A DNA stretch of 64,000 bases, taken from Desulfobulbus sp. GTDB lineage: Bacteria > Desulfobacterota > Desulfobulbia > Desulfobulbales > Desulfobulbaceae. Both the position numbers and the translations under genes were made by a program. The stretch covers positions 62,001 to 126,000 of the forward strand of contig WQZH01000002.1 of assembly GCA_009780825.1 (NCBI GenBank), written 5' to 3'. Below are positions 11,397 through 20,501 of this stretch, in pieces. The number at the start of each line of letters is the position of its first letter. Position 1 is the first letter of the stretch. The notes under the pieces are model-generated. The model ran no database searches. It was not told where the DNA came from and was given only the letters and a program-made list of their open reading frames with translations.

Positions 11397-12590
11397 ATGA
11401 GCAAGACCTACGCGGAAATCAACGAAAAAATAGCCTCCGGCAAGGCCGTGGTCCTGACCGCCGAAGAGGTGATCAACTATGTCGACAGACGCGGCCTGGA
11501 GGCCGCGGCCAAGGAGGTGGACGTGGTCACCACCGCCACCTTCGGTCCGATGTGCTCCTCGGGCTGTTTCCTCAACTTCGGCCACAGCAAGCCCAAGATG
11601 CGCATCTCCGAGGCCTGGATCAACGATGTGGCGGCCTATTGCGGCATCGCGGCGGTCGATGTCTATCTCGGAGCGACCCAACTGCGGCACAACGATCCGG
11701 CCAATATGTACCACCCCGGCGAGTTCCTCTACGGCGGCGGCCACGTGATCGAGGATCTGGTGGCCGGCAAGAAACTGCAGCTCTTCGGCCTCTCCTACGG
11801 CACCGACGACTATCCCCGTCGTGAGGTCCGCACCATGTTCGACATCAACGACCTCAACCAGGCGATCATGGTCAACCCGCGCAACTGCTACCAGAACTAC
11901 AACGTCGCGGTCAATGTCTCAGACAAGCGCATCTACACCTACCTGGGCATCCTCCGGGCCAAGATGCGCAACATGACCTACTGCTCGGCTGGCCAGTTAG
12001 CGCCGCTGCTGAACGATCCCTTCTACGAGACCATCGGCATCGGCACCAGCGTCTGGCTGGCCGGGGCACGGGGACACGTCTACGCCGAGGGCACTCAGCA
12101 CTGCTCACTGGCCGAACGCGGCGACAACGGCGTGCCAGTGGAGGGAGCCGGAACGCTCGCCCTGACCGGCAACATGAAAGAGATGCTGCCCGAGTTCGTG
12201 CGCGGCGCCAGTTTCAAGGGGTACGGCGTATCGCTGGCGCTCGGGGTGGGCGTCCCCATTCCCATCCTCAACCCGCAGATCCTGCAGCGGACCACGGTCC
12301 GCGACCGCGACATCACCGCCTGCGTTATCGACTACTCGGCGGACTATCCGGAAAAAACCGGCAAGGTTCTGGCCCAGGTCTCCTACGAGGCGCTGCGCTC
12401 CGGAGAGGTGGAGCTGATGGGCAAAAAAATACCGGTCACCTCGCTGTCCTCCTACCACAAGGCGCTCAAGATCTGCAACCTGCTCAAGAGCGAGATTCAG
12501 GACGGCAGGTTTCTGCTCTCCGAGCCCATGCAGCGCCTGCCACTCAATCAGGGCATGAAATCCATGAACATCACGGGATCGGTCAGATGA
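11397..12590 (+). CDS. Homocysteine biosynthesis protein (COG1900/HcyBio)
   Basis: A 397-residue protein of the COG1900 (DUF39/HcyBio) family. In methanogens genetic work links this family, together with a NIL-domain ferredoxin, to sulfide incorporation into homocysteine from aspartate semialdehyde without the usual acyl-homoserine route. Visible features include the early Cys-rich FGPMCSSGCFLNFGHSKPKM (residues about 52-71), YLGATQLRHND, and the C-terminal half with ALGVGVPIPILN and CVIDYSADYP. The start is fixed by the promoter immediately upstream. Its stop overlaps the next start by four bases (ATGA), so translation is likely coupled. The family assignment is strong; the biochemical role in this organism is inferred. 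Confidence 0.9.
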   Translation: MSKTYAEINEKIASGKAVVLTAEEVINYVDRRGLEAAAKEVDVVTTATFGPMCSSGCFLNFGHSKPKMRISEAWINDVAAYCGIAAVDVYLGATQLRHNDPANMYHPGEFLYGGGHVIEDLVAGKKLQLFGLSYGTDDYPRREVRTMFDINDLNQAIMVNPRNCYQNYNVAVNVSDKRIYTYLGILRAKMRNMTYCSAGQLAPLLNDPFYETIGIGTSVWLAGARGHVYAEGTQHCSLAERGDNGVPVEGAGTLALTGNMKEMLPEFVRGASFKGYGVSLALGVGVPIPILNPQILQRTTVRDRDITACVIDYSADYPEKTGKVLAQVSYEALRSGEVELMGKKIPVTSLSSYHKALKICNLLKSEIQDGRFLLSEPMQRLPLNQGMKSMNITGSVR

Positions 12591-12997
12591 TCACCAAAAA
12601 AATCTATCTCTATTTTCCCAAGAGCGAGACCGAAAAACCGATCGTCTACCACCTGGTCAAGGATTACGATCTGATCGTCAATATTTTCCGGGCCAAGGTA
12701 ACGCCGGAAGAAGAAGGGTATCTGAGCCTGGAGGTGACCGGCACCCAGGAGAACATCGACCAGGCTTTTGCCTTTCTCACCACCTTTGACGTGGTCGTCC
12801 ATGCCGGCAACAAAGGCGTGCATTGGGACGAAAGCCGGTGCGTCCACTGCTGCGCCTGCGTGGTCCATTGCCCGACCGGGGCGCTGTCCATCATCGACCG
12901 GCCCACTCGAGCCGTGGCCTTCAACGAGGAGGGCTGCGTCGAGTGCCTGGCCTGCATCGCCGCCTGCCCCTTCGGCGCCTGTTCCTCGACGATCTGA
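12587..12997 (+). CDS. NIL domain 4Fe-4S ferredoxin
   Basis: A 136-residue protein with an N-terminal NIL domain (residues about 1-75, IYLYFPKSETEKPIVYHLVK onward) and a C-terminal two-cluster ferredoxin: CVHCCACVVHCPTGAL and CVECLACIAACPFGAC. This NIL-ferredoxin is the regular partner of COG1900 proteins and probably supplies electrons or sulfur handling for homocysteine formation. It overlaps the upstream gene by four bases. The second motif ends in an extra Cys close to the C-terminus. Confidence 0.92.
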   Translation: MITKKIYLYFPKSETEKPIVYHLVKDYDLIVNIFRAKVTPEEEGYLSLEVTGTQENIDQAFAFLTTFDVVVHAGNKGVHWDESRCVHCCACVVHCPTGALSIIDRPTRAVAFNEEGCVECLACIAACPFGACSSTI

Positions 12998-13028
12998 GGC
13001 AGAAGCAGGCGTCTTCGCTTGATTGTCG

Positions 13029-13766
13029 ATGCGTGCCTACCGCTCCTTTTCCTGGAAGGAAACCAACCTGCGGGTGGCCTGCGAGAACTTTGACCTGGTG
13101 ACCCGGACCGTGGTCGAGGAGCGGCGCAAGCTTGAACGTTATATCGCCCGCCACCCCGAATTTCTTACCGCCCTGGTGCCGGTTGCCCTGCTGGACGACC
13201 CGCCTGCGGCGGCCATACGGATGGCGGCCGCCGCCAAGCTGACCGGTCTTGGCCCCATGGCCGCCGTGGCCGGCACCCTGGCGCAGATGGGAGCCGAAGC
13301 GGCCATGGCCGCCGGTTGCCGCGAGGCGATCGTTGAAAACGGCGGCGACATCTTCATCCATTCAGACCACGAGGTCACCATCGGCCTGTACGCCGGCGAC
13401 AATGCCATCGGCGACAGGCTGGCCTTGCGCATCCATCCCGAAAACCTGCCCATGGCCCTGTGCTCCTCATCCTCGAAAATGGGGCATTCCTTGAGTTTCG
13501 GCCAGTGCGACCTGGCCACCGTGACCGCCAGAGACGGAGCGCTGGCCGACGCCGCCGTCACTCTGGTCTGCAACCTGATCACCAGTGAGCGCGACCTGAC
13601 GCCGGTGCTGAACCGGGTCGGCACTATTGCCGGCATCGACGGCATTCTAGCGGTCAAGAACGGCAAGATCGCGCTCTGGGGCCGCCTGCCGGAACTGGTC
13701 CGCAACCAGGATGCCGGCGCTCGCAGCAAGATCACCCGCGATCTGCATTCCGATTTTCAAGGATAA
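13029..13766 (+). CDS. UPF0280 family protein (ApbE-like fold)
   Basis: A 245-residue UPF0280 protein, typically found beside COG1900/NIL-ferredoxin genes in sulfate reducers and methanogens and implicated with them in sulfur assimilation. Recognisable segments are MRAYRSFSWKETNLRVA, MAAAAKLTGLGPMAAVAGTL, REAIVENGGDIFIHS (ApbE-like NGGD) and CSSSSKMGHSLSFGQCDLAT. A TTG two codons earlier is a possible alternative start; neither has a strong ribosome-binding site. It is 31 bases downstream of the ferredoxin and is the last gene before a bidirectional terminator. Confidence 0.88.
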   Translation: MRAYRSFSWKETNLRVACENFDLVTRTVVEERRKLERYIARHPEFLTALVPVALLDDPPAAAIRMAAAAKLTGLGPMAAVAGTLAQMGAEAAMAAGCREAIVENGGDIFIHSDHEVTIGLYAGDNAIGDRLALRIHPENLPMALCSSSSKMGHSLSFGQCDLATVTARDGALADAAVTLVCNLITSERDLTPVLNRVGTIAGIDGILAVKNGKIALWGRLPELVRNQDAGARSKITRDLHSDFQG

Positions 13767-13879
13767 CCTCACCTGGCTCGGGACAAAGCCTACCACCGAC
13801 GCCTTCAGGCTCACCAGAGCGCAGCTCCGCTGCGCCGACCGGATAACCTGCCCAGACCGCCCAAAAGGCGCGAACAATA

Positions 13880-13917
13880 AAAAAGCCGACATGGTGGATA
13901 CACCATATCGGCTTTTT
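13880..13917. terminator. Bidirectional rho-independent terminator
   Basis: A 17-bp stem (13880-13896 / 13901-13917, one mismatch) with loop GATA. The A5 on one side and T5 on the other allow function in both directions. It separates the convergent UPF0280 and DegP-type genes. Confidence 0.9.
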
Positions 13918-13949
13918 CGCAAGATGTGACCTGGATGCGGTCGCGCGAC

Positions 13950-15425
13950 CTACTTGGCCTGCAGTACCACATATTGGCTTCGCTCGCCTGAGCGAACCCG
14001 CAAAAGAATCTGCCTGCCACTACCGCTCTTTTTCAAGACTTGCTGCAACTCCTTGAGATTATGAACTCTGGTACGGTTGACTTCCTCGATCAGCATACCG
14101 GACTGCAACCCCAGCTCGGCAGCGGCGCTGTCGGCCTCGACGTCGGCGATCAGCACGCCCTGGTCCTTGGCATAACTGAACTGCTCGGCGACCTCTTTGG
14201 TCAGATCCTGCAAGGAAAGGCCGAACTCGCTCAAGGTGGTGCCGGTCATCTTCTTGCCGATCGAGGCCATGTCTGCTGGCTGCTCGCCGACAGTCACCAC
14301 CACCTCCTTTTCGCTGCCGTCGCGCAGGACGCGCAGCTTCAAGTCGGTGCTCGGCGGGGTCATGGCGATCTTGTTGCGCAGGTCGGCCACGTCCGCAACC
14401 GCCTCGCCGTTGATGGCCACGATAATATCACCCTGGATCAACCCGCTCTTTTTGGCCGGAGAATCGTCGCTCACCTCGGTGACAAGAGCGCCGCCCGCCT
14501 TGCCGCCGAACGATTTGCCCAAATCTTCGTTGACATCCTGGATCATGACCCCCAGCCAGCCTCTGGTGACCTTGCCGCCCTTGCGCAGCTGCTGTTCGAT
14601 CGACTTGGCCATATTGATCGGGATGGCGAATCCGATCCCCATGTAGCCGCCGCTCCGAGAAAAAATAGCGGTGTTCATCCCCACGGCCTCGCCGCGGATA
14701 TTGAGCAGCGGGCCACCCGAGTTGCCGGGATTGATGGCGGCGTCTGTCTGGATAAAATTTTCGTAATCGGTAATACCCATGCGGTTGCGCCCCTTGGCGC
14801 TGACCACCCCGACGGTGACGGTCTGGCTCAGCTCGAAGGGGCTGCCGATGGCGATAACCCACTCGCCCACCTCCAGGTTGTCCGAGTTGCCGAGGGCCAG
14901 GACCGGCAGATCTTTCGCCTCGATTTTGATGACCGCCACATCGGATTGGGGATCAGCACCCACTACCTTGGCCTGAAATTCACGTTTATCGGCCAAGCGC
15001 ACGGTAATTTTGCTGGTATTCTCAACCACGTGGTTGTTGGTCAGGATATAGCCATCGCTGGCAATGATAAAACCGGATCCTGCGGCCTGTTGCTTGAAAG
15101 TCCGCTTTTCTTGCTTGGGGTTGTCACGAGGATGACGGAATTGGGGGCCGAAAAACCGTTCAAAGAAGGGATCGTTGAATAAGTCGGGGAATTGGCCCAT
15201 GCCCCTGGCAGAGGTTTCTTTCTCTACTCCGACATACACCACCGCCGGACCGGCTTTTTTCACCACGGCGGAAAAAGCCTTGGCAGAACGGTCAAGCAAG
15301 GCCAGGTCATCGTCATTTCCGGCAAAGGCGGGATGATACCCTCCGGCCAGCACCATAAGGCAGAGCAGACAAGAGGCAAGGATGGGAAAACGGTTGGATT
15401 CGGTGCGGTTGCTGGGTTTGTCCAT
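13950..15425 (-). CDS. degP: DegP/HtrA-type periplasmic serine protease
   Basis: A 491-residue Do-family protease. A signal peptide (residues 1 to about 36, hydrophobic core ILASCLLCLMVLAGG, cleavage near AFA/GN) sends it to the periplasm. The trypsin-like domain has His132 in TNNHVVEN, an Asp in SDVAVIKI and Ser236 in GNSGGPLLN. Two PDZ domains follow (about 280-370, with RGWLGVMIQDV, and about 395-490, with GVLIADVEADSAA). The start at 15425 has GGAG upstream; an ATG seven codons earlier is possible. Expected role: quality control of envelope proteins. Confidence 0.92.
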   Translation of the reverse strand: MDKPSNRTESNRFPILASCLLCLMVLAGGYHPAFAGNDDDLALLDRSAKAFSAVVKKAGPAVVYVGVEKETSARGMGQFPDLFNDPFFERFFGPQFRHPRDNPKQEKRTFKQQAAGSGFIIASDGYILTNNHVVENTSKITVRLADKREFQAKVVGADPQSDVAVIKIEAKDLPVLALGNSDNLEVGEWVIAIGSPFELSQTVTVGVVSAKGRNRMGITDYENFIQTDAAINPGNSGGPLLNIRGEAVGMNTAIFSRSGGYMGIGFAIPINMAKSIEQQLRKGGKVTRGWLGVMIQDVNEDLGKSFGGKAGGALVTEVSDDSPAKKSGLIQGDIIVAINGEAVADVADLRNKIAMTPPSTDLKLRVLRDGSEKEVVVTVGEQPADMASIGKKMTGTTLSEFGLSLQDLTKEVAEQFSYAKDQGVLIADVEADSAAAELGLQSGMLIEEVNRTRVHNLKELQQVLKKSGSGRQILLRVRSGERSQYVVLQAK

Positions 15426-15602
15426 GTGGTTGCTCCATTCGATCATGGAAAGAAGAGGCCGCCCTGCATGCTGCGGCTGGGCAGCGGCAAACAACCAGTT
15501 TCGGCTGTGCTGGCAAGCAACATTATACCAGGCGATTGGTTCGTCAAGAGGTCAGTGACAGAATTGGCGCAGTTCGGTGGCGAATCCGGCGCGATACAAG
15601 GG

Positions 15603-16226
15603 TTAGTCGCCTGACCTGCGTGAGCGGGCGGCCAGCCGGGTGCGGAAAAACCAGCCGATGCCGATCACCGCCACCACCACGATGGCGATATCGACCTGAT
15701 GAGAATACTTCTGCACCACGGCCCAATGTTCACGCAAGCGCATGCCCAGAAACAGGAGAAAGCCGTTCCATAAAGTGGCGCCGACGGTCGTCACCGCCAT
15801 GAACGGTAGCAGCGGCATTTTGCCCATGCCGGCCGGGACGGAAATAAAGTGACGGATCACGGGGATGAAGCGGGCGAGGAAAACGGTGTAGCCCCCCTGA
15901 CGCTGTTGAAAATAGCGCTCGGTCCGTTCCAGGTCGTGGCGGTTGAGCAACAGGTACCTCCCGACCTTGAGCACCAACGGCTTGCCGCCGTAATAGCCCA
16001 TCCCGTAGGAGGCAAGCGATCCGACCATCGATCCCAGGCTGGTGGACAGCACGGCCAACCACAGATTCCACTTGCCGTCGGTGACCAGAAAGCCGACAAA
16101 GGGCATCACCGCCTCGCTGGGCACCGGTGCGATCATGCTTTCCAGGGCCATGAGGAAAAAAGCGCCGACATAGGCGGTGGCTTCGAGGATCTGCACCGCT
16201 ATTTGCGCGATCAGCTCGGTGATCAC
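15603..16226 (-). CDS. DedA family membrane protein
   Basis: A 207-residue polytopic inner-membrane protein of the DedA (SNARE-associated/VTT) family. Family marks are ESMIAPVPSEAVMPFVGFL near the N-terminus, SLGSMVGSLASYGMGYYGG and FLARFIPVIRHFISVPAG. Members are implicated in undecaprenyl phosphate or other lipid flipping. The start overlaps the uppP stop by four bases (ATGA). Pairing with uppP makes a role in undecaprenyl phosphate recycling attractive; this is inference. Confidence 0.9.
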   Translation of the reverse strand: MITELIAQIAVQILEATAYVGAFFLMALESMIAPVPSEAVMPFVGFLVTDGKWNLWLAVLSTSLGSMVGSLASYGMGYYGGKPLVLKVGRYLLLNRHDLERTERYFQQRQGGYTVFLARFIPVIRHFISVPAGMGKMPLLPFMAVTTVGATLWNGFLLFLGMRLREHWAVVQKYSHQVDIAIVVVAVIGIGWFFRTRLAARSRRSGD

Positions 16227-17035
16227 GGGGTGGCCTGATGCAGGAAATACAACAAGGACAAGGCGCCGAACGCGACTCTGTACCAGGCAAAGATGGTGAA
16301 GTTATGGTGCGCCACATAGTGGAGCAGCCCTCTGATGGCTACCAGGGAGCTGAAAAAGGCGGTGACGAAACCCACGGCAAAAAAAACCAGATCCGGCTGC
16401 CCCATCTCGCCCCAGGATTTGTAGATGTCGTAGCCCGTGGCCAGAAACATGGTGGGGATGGCAAGGAAGAAGGAAAACTCCGTTGCCGCCTGGCGAGAGA
16501 TGCCAAAGAGCATGCCGCCGATAATCGTTGCCCCTGAGCGGGACGTTCCCGGAATCAGGGCGAAAACCTGCGCACATCCGACCTTGAGCGCATCAACCAC
16601 ACCCATCTGCTCGACTGCGGTAATGCGTGGTGCGCGTTGTTTCCGCTCGACCAGGAAGATGATCAGGCCGCCGACGATCAGCGACAGGGCCACCACCACC
16701 GGGCTGAACAGATATTGCTTGATCAGCTTGTGCAGCAGCAAACCGACAACGGCCGCAGGCAGAACACCGACGATCAGGTTGATCACAAACTGCCGCGCCC
16801 CGGCTTCGCGGGTCATGCTGGTCGCTACCCGCAACAGCCGCTGCCGGTAGACCCAGCAGACCGCGAGGATCGAACCGAGTTGAATGCAGATTTCGAAAGT
16901 CTTGGCCTGTTCGCCCGTATAGCCGAGCAGATCGCCAGCAATAATCAGGTGACCGGTGGATGAAATTGGCAAGAATTCGGTGAAGCCTTGGACCAGGCCA
17001 AGAACGATGCTTTGAATCAGCGCGAAAAATTCCAT
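16223..17035 (-). CDS. uppP: Undecaprenyl-diphosphatase
   Basis: A 270-residue integral membrane UppP/BacA enzyme that dephosphorylates undecaprenyl pyrophosphate to recycle the cell-wall lipid carrier. Signatures are GLVQGFTEFLPISSTGHLII (residues about 13-32, containing the catalytic Glu region) and PGTSRSGATIIGGM. About eight hydrophobic segments are visible. It is translationally coupled to the DedA gene. Confidence 0.95.
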   Translation of the reverse strand: MEFFALIQSIVLGLVQGFTEFLPISSTGHLIIAGDLLGYTGEQAKTFEICIQLGSILAVCWVYRQRLLRVATSMTREAGARQFVINLIVGVLPAAVVGLLLHKLIKQYLFSPVVVALSLIVGGLIIFLVERKQRAPRITAVEQMGVVDALKVGCAQVFALIPGTSRSGATIIGGMLFGISRQAATEFSFFLAIPTMFLATGYDIYKSWGEMGQPDLVFFAVGFVTAFFSSLVAIRGLLHYVAHHNFTIFAWYRVAFGALSLLYFLHQATP

Positions 17036-17361
17036 CAGCTACTCTGCAAACAAAAGGGAAACAGGAGGGGGCACGGGCCGTCCTTCGTCGTCCACTCCCG
17101 CCAATGAAGTTCGGACCCAATGGCATGTCCGACAAGGTTTCTGCTGTACCCGATCATGCGCTTTCCTGTCAAGAGACAGTTCATGCTTGGAGGTTGCGGC
17201 GGGATCGGAGGTCAACGGACGGCGAGGATCCAGGCGGCCCCCTCGGATGCATGGGACAGGATTACCGCCCTTTTTCCCGAATATCACTTGGAAAATGCTT
17301 GCAGGGCCGAGATGAATGGTGTAGAAGATGGTCCCTCTGGAAGAACAGCCACCACCACTGA
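17036..17361. other. Intergenic region upstream of tRNA-Pro
   Basis: About 325 bases between uppP and the tRNA. Open frames here run across or antisense to the tRNA and show no family motif. No convincing promoter or repeat was found. Confidence 0.4.
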
Positions 17362-17439
17362 CGGGGCGTAGCGCAGCCTGGTTAGCGCGCCTGCCTTGGG
17401 AGCAGGAGGTCGGGCGTTCGAATCGCCCCGCCCCGACCA
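17362..17439 (+). tRNA. tRNA-Pro (anticodon TGG)
   Basis: Full cloverleaf: acceptor CGGGGCG / CGCCCCG, anticodon arm CCTGC-CTTGGGA-GCAGG (anticodon TGG), T-loop GTTCGAATC, and an encoded CCA end at 17437-17439. A terminator follows directly. Confidence 0.95.
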
Positions 17440-17446
17440 GCATATC

Positions 17447-17480
17447 AAGGGTTAGCTTTTACAAGCTAACCCTTTTTTGT
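17447..17480 (+). terminator. Rho-independent terminator of tRNA-Pro
   Basis: A perfect 12-bp stem AAGGGTTAGCTT / AAGCTAACCCTT with a four-base loop and a following T-tract, eight bases after the tRNA. Confidence 0.93.
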
Positions 17481-17565
17481 TGCATACATGCACCATAAGC
17501 TACGGCACGCTGAGAACGGGGGCCAACCAAGGCACACCATGGTTTGAACGGGCGACAACGCTTTC

Positions 17566-20142
17566 TCAACTTGTCTTCAGCCCCGGCTCCCGACGGTTAT
17601 GACGGTTGACCAGGTACCGCGCGGAAGGGCCTCGACCGAGTTTCTGCAACAACGCCTTGGCGACCAAATCGTGCAAATCGTACTGAGCAGTGCGAGTGGA
17701 AATTGCCTCACCAACCACAGCCTGATATTCGCTACGGGTAATCATGCCGTTCCGAACGATTATGGGCCAGGCTCTCCGTTGACGGTGATTGAGCAGAACC
17801 TGCATTTCCTGCTCCTGAACCTCTCTCAACGAGTCTTTCGGAAAATCAGCAGACTGGCTTGCCGGAGAAATCGGCAACGGCAAGGCAGGCAGCATAGGCC
17901 CGGATGCCAAACCGGTGGGCGAGGCATCGAGGCCATCAGCGGCCCGTTCATCAAAGAGAATATGCTCGGCAAGCAGCAGATCGCTTTCGGCAAAAGCCAG
18001 CGAACGGGTGATGCAGTTGCGCAGCTCCCTGATGTTGCCGGGCCAATCATAGCGCGTCAGCTTTTCCAAAGCGCCACAGCTGATCTGAAAAGACGCTGTG
18101 CCAGCCGATGCCGCATTTTCCGCCAGAAACGCCTTGACCAGGACAGGGATATCCTCCTTTCGTTCACGCAACGGTGGGGTGTTGATCGTAATGACCGCCA
18201 GCCGGTAATAGAGATCCTCCCGAAAAGCCCCGGAAGCTGCACGTCGCAGCAGATCGACGTTTGTCGCCGCAACGATTCGGACATCAAAAGCCAAATCCTG
18301 ATCGGAGCCAAGCGGGCGGATGCGTCTGACGGACAAGGCGCGCAGCAGTGCCTGCTGTACCAGGGGTGAAGCATTGCCGATTTCATCAAGGTGCAAGGTT
18401 CCGCTCGAAGCGGCCAAAAAAGCCCCCTTACGGTCGGAGTGCGCCTCGGAAAATGCTCCTTTGACATGCCCAAATAGCGCATCCATCAGCAGATTCTCGT
18501 CCAGTGCGCCGCAGTTGATGGAAATGAAAGGCCCTGGCGCCCGATGGCTGACCAAATGGATGGCTTCCGCCGTCAACTCCTTACCGGTTCCGGTCTCCCC
18601 GACAATCAACACATCGGCCAGCACCCGTGCAGCCTTGTGGATCTGCTGCCGTAAATTGTGAACCGCCCTGCCGCCGCCAACAATGCCGCATAAGGGCGAT
18701 GCCAACAACTGTGAATCGAGGAGCGGATTCATGCGGATGTCCTTGCACAAATCCACAGGTTGCCGGGCCCGATCCCCTTCCATAAACCCTTCGCGCAGCA
18801 ATGAATCGTTTCGCGCAACGCGCAACTGGGCTAACACGATGTTGATACCCCGCTGAAACAGGTTGATTTCATGAAAAAGCGGCTCCAATGCCAAAGGGGC
18901 AACCTCGTCGCTGCCGGCCCGCGCTTCGACCGCCTCGCGCAATTGGATCAGTTGGCACCTGAGACAGCTACCGATAAAGTACATGACGATGAAGACGAGA
19001 ATCACGGCAGCGACCAGACAGACGGCCAGCGTTTTGGCAATGTTGTACGTTGAGGCCATGAAAACGAAGCTGGTATCGACACACCCTACACCGCCGATAA
19101 TGCGCTGCGTCTCCGGACTTTCGAAAAACACGATGGGGACGTAGCTGAGATACAGGGTGCGGCTGCTTGAAGACTGCGTAAGAAATGGCTTGGAAACAAG
19201 CAACTGTCCGGATTTTCCCGCCTGGACGGCAGCCACCATGGCCCAATACAATTCCAAGGTCGATCCGGGACGAAAGGCAGAGGAAAACCCGGGACGCCCG
19301 ACATCGCCGGGCAATCCCATGCGTAATTGGTCAACAGACAGTTCTTCCCTCGGATAATCAAGCGATTCCGACTGAAATAACAGCCATCCGTCCGCATCGA
19401 AAAAAAATGTTTTTTTCTGCTCATTTTCCTGCGGATGGAGAAACAGCGGAGAACGGTTGGAGGTATGGAGGGATATGATGTCGCGCAACCTCAGGAGATC
19501 TACAGAGAGCGTTAGCCGTCCTTTGTACTGATTATTATCGCCATACACGTCTGTGGTCATCCGGATGACATAGATGTTGAATGCGTTCATGGTCCCTTGC
19601 GCAAGGACAGAGGGATACACCGCTTCAATGGGATCACTGATCTGAACTTGTCCAGGCTGCCGCTCCATCAGACTATTTTGGCTCAAAAAAATCCCGAAGT
19701 TCCCGCCAATGGCCTGATCGATCGGCACATTGACGATCTCGGCTCCTGTATTCAGCAACACAAAACGTTCATCCGGGGTCAGGCCTTGAAAGGCGATCTC
19801 ACGATAGCGGTTACGGACTTGCGGGGTCGTGTCTTCCCAGTGATGCATCATCGCTTCTGGGGTGAGAGACATCTTCGATAAAAAATCCAACTCGTAATGG
19901 GCGGCTATCAGCAACTGGTTCATTTCATAGGCCTGAGCCATGGCCCGGGTCTGCGCATTCCGGGAATAGGCCTGATCCAGATACTCGGCAACAATCTTGT
20001 AAATAAGCACGACCATGGCAGTCAAAATCGCGGTCATCAACAATGTCCCGATCAGCACCAAGAACTTGTTGACGCTCCAGGCAAAAATTGACTTTTCCAT
20101 CTGAACGATCGGGGCCAGCAGAGGCGGATGCTCATACGACAT
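17566..20142 (-). CDS. Membrane-bound sigma-54-type AAA+ regulator with sensor domain
   Basis: An 858-residue one-component regulator. It has a transmembrane segment at about 24-50, a large extracytoplasmic sensor (about 55-365, dCache-like), a second membrane segment at about 370-392, and then a bacterial enhancer-binding AAA+ domain. The AAA+ part has Walker A GETGTGKE, Walker B LHLDEIG, and arginine-finger region FREDLYYRLAV. The sigma-54 contact loop reads GAFSEA instead of GAFTGA. The C-terminus lacks a Fis helix; residues about 775-845 (LLNHRQRRAW, MITRSEYQAVVGE, RTAQYDLHDLVAKALL, GRGPSARYLV) look like a winged helix of the Fic/DeoR-associated type. The start follows AGGGG. It is divergent from the TauE operon, which has a sigma-54-like promoter and is its likely target. 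Confidence 0.87.
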   Translation of the reverse strand: MSYEHPPLLAPIVQMEKSIFAWSVNKFLVLIGTLLMTAILTAMVVLIYKIVAEYLDQAYSRNAQTRAMAQAYEMNQLLIAAHYELDFLSKMSLTPEAMMHHWEDTTPQVRNRYREIAFQGLTPDERFVLLNTGAEIVNVPIDQAIGGNFGIFLSQNSLMERQPGQVQISDPIEAVYPSVLAQGTMNAFNIYVIRMTTDVYGDNNQYKGRLTLSVDLLRLRDIISLHTSNRSPLFLHPQENEQKKTFFFDADGWLLFQSESLDYPREELSVDQLRMGLPGDVGRPGFSSAFRPGSTLELYWAMVAAVQAGKSGQLLVSKPFLTQSSSSRTLYLSYVPIVFFESPETQRIIGGVGCVDTSFVFMASTYNIAKTLAVCLVAAVILVFIVMYFIGSCLRCQLIQLREAVEARAGSDEVAPLALEPLFHEINLFQRGINIVLAQLRVARNDSLLREGFMEGDRARQPVDLCKDIRMNPLLDSQLLASPLCGIVGGGRAVHNLRQQIHKAARVLADVLIVGETGTGKELTAEAIHLVSHRAPGPFISINCGALDENLLMDALFGHVKGAFSEAHSDRKGAFLAASSGTLHLDEIGNASPLVQQALLRALSVRRIRPLGSDQDLAFDVRIVAATNVDLLRRAASGAFREDLYYRLAVITINTPPLRERKEDIPVLVKAFLAENAASAGTASFQISCGALEKLTRYDWPGNIRELRNCITRSLAFAESDLLLAEHILFDERAADGLDASPTGLASGPMLPALPLPISPASQSADFPKDSLREVQEQEMQVLLNHRQRRAWPIIVRNGMITRSEYQAVVGEAISTRTAQYDLHDLVAKALLQKLGRGPSARYLVNRHNRREPGLKTS

Positions 20143-20270
20143 GCTTTTTTCCCCTACAACAACGTTGCGCTTAACAACACACCCGCCCAATTCATTAGCA
20201 ATAAAAGCGCAAAAGCGCAACGCACCATCTCAACGCGCTGGATAAAAAAGATATTTTTTTTCGCTATAAA

Positions 20271-20285
20271 CGGCACGCCTTTTGG
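20271..20285 (+). promoter_or_regulatory. Sigma-54-like promoter upstream of TauE operon 1
   Basis: CGGCACG-CCTT-TTGG compared with TGGCACG-N4-TTGC. The -24 GG and the ten-base spacing are right; the -12 element reads GG instead of GC. It lies about 230 bases ahead of the first gene and in the divergent region next to a sigma-54-type activator. Confidence 0.45.
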
Positions 20286-20356
20286 TTGTTGCTGACCAGC
20301 CTGCTTGCGCACTCTCCGGAAACCGCGCTTCCCTGCTGACTGCGCAAGCCGGCTGC

Positions 20357-20418
20357 GGATGAGATCTGAGCGTCCGGAGCCCCCCTCTACCACGCTCGGA
20401 TCTCATCCCTTTTCTTGT
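20357..20418 (+). terminator. Leader hairpin, possible attenuator
   Basis: A 16-bp stem (20357-20372 / 20393-20408, one G-U pair) with a 20-base loop, followed by CTTTTCTTGTT. It resembles an intrinsic terminator placed inside the leader of the 20502 operon, about 85 bases before its start. Confidence 0.6.
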
Positions 20419-20501
20419 TGCGGATCCTCTCGGTTCACCTTGAGCCGAACTACCGTCTGTATCCGCGGACCACGACAACAAACACCAAGAGGAGGAAGAC
20501 A

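Noticed and set aside
17039..17443. Open frame of 134 codons on the minus strand
   Set aside because: Its N-terminal part is the antisense translation of tRNA-Pro (GAGRFERPTSCSQ-type peptide), a well-known false gene.
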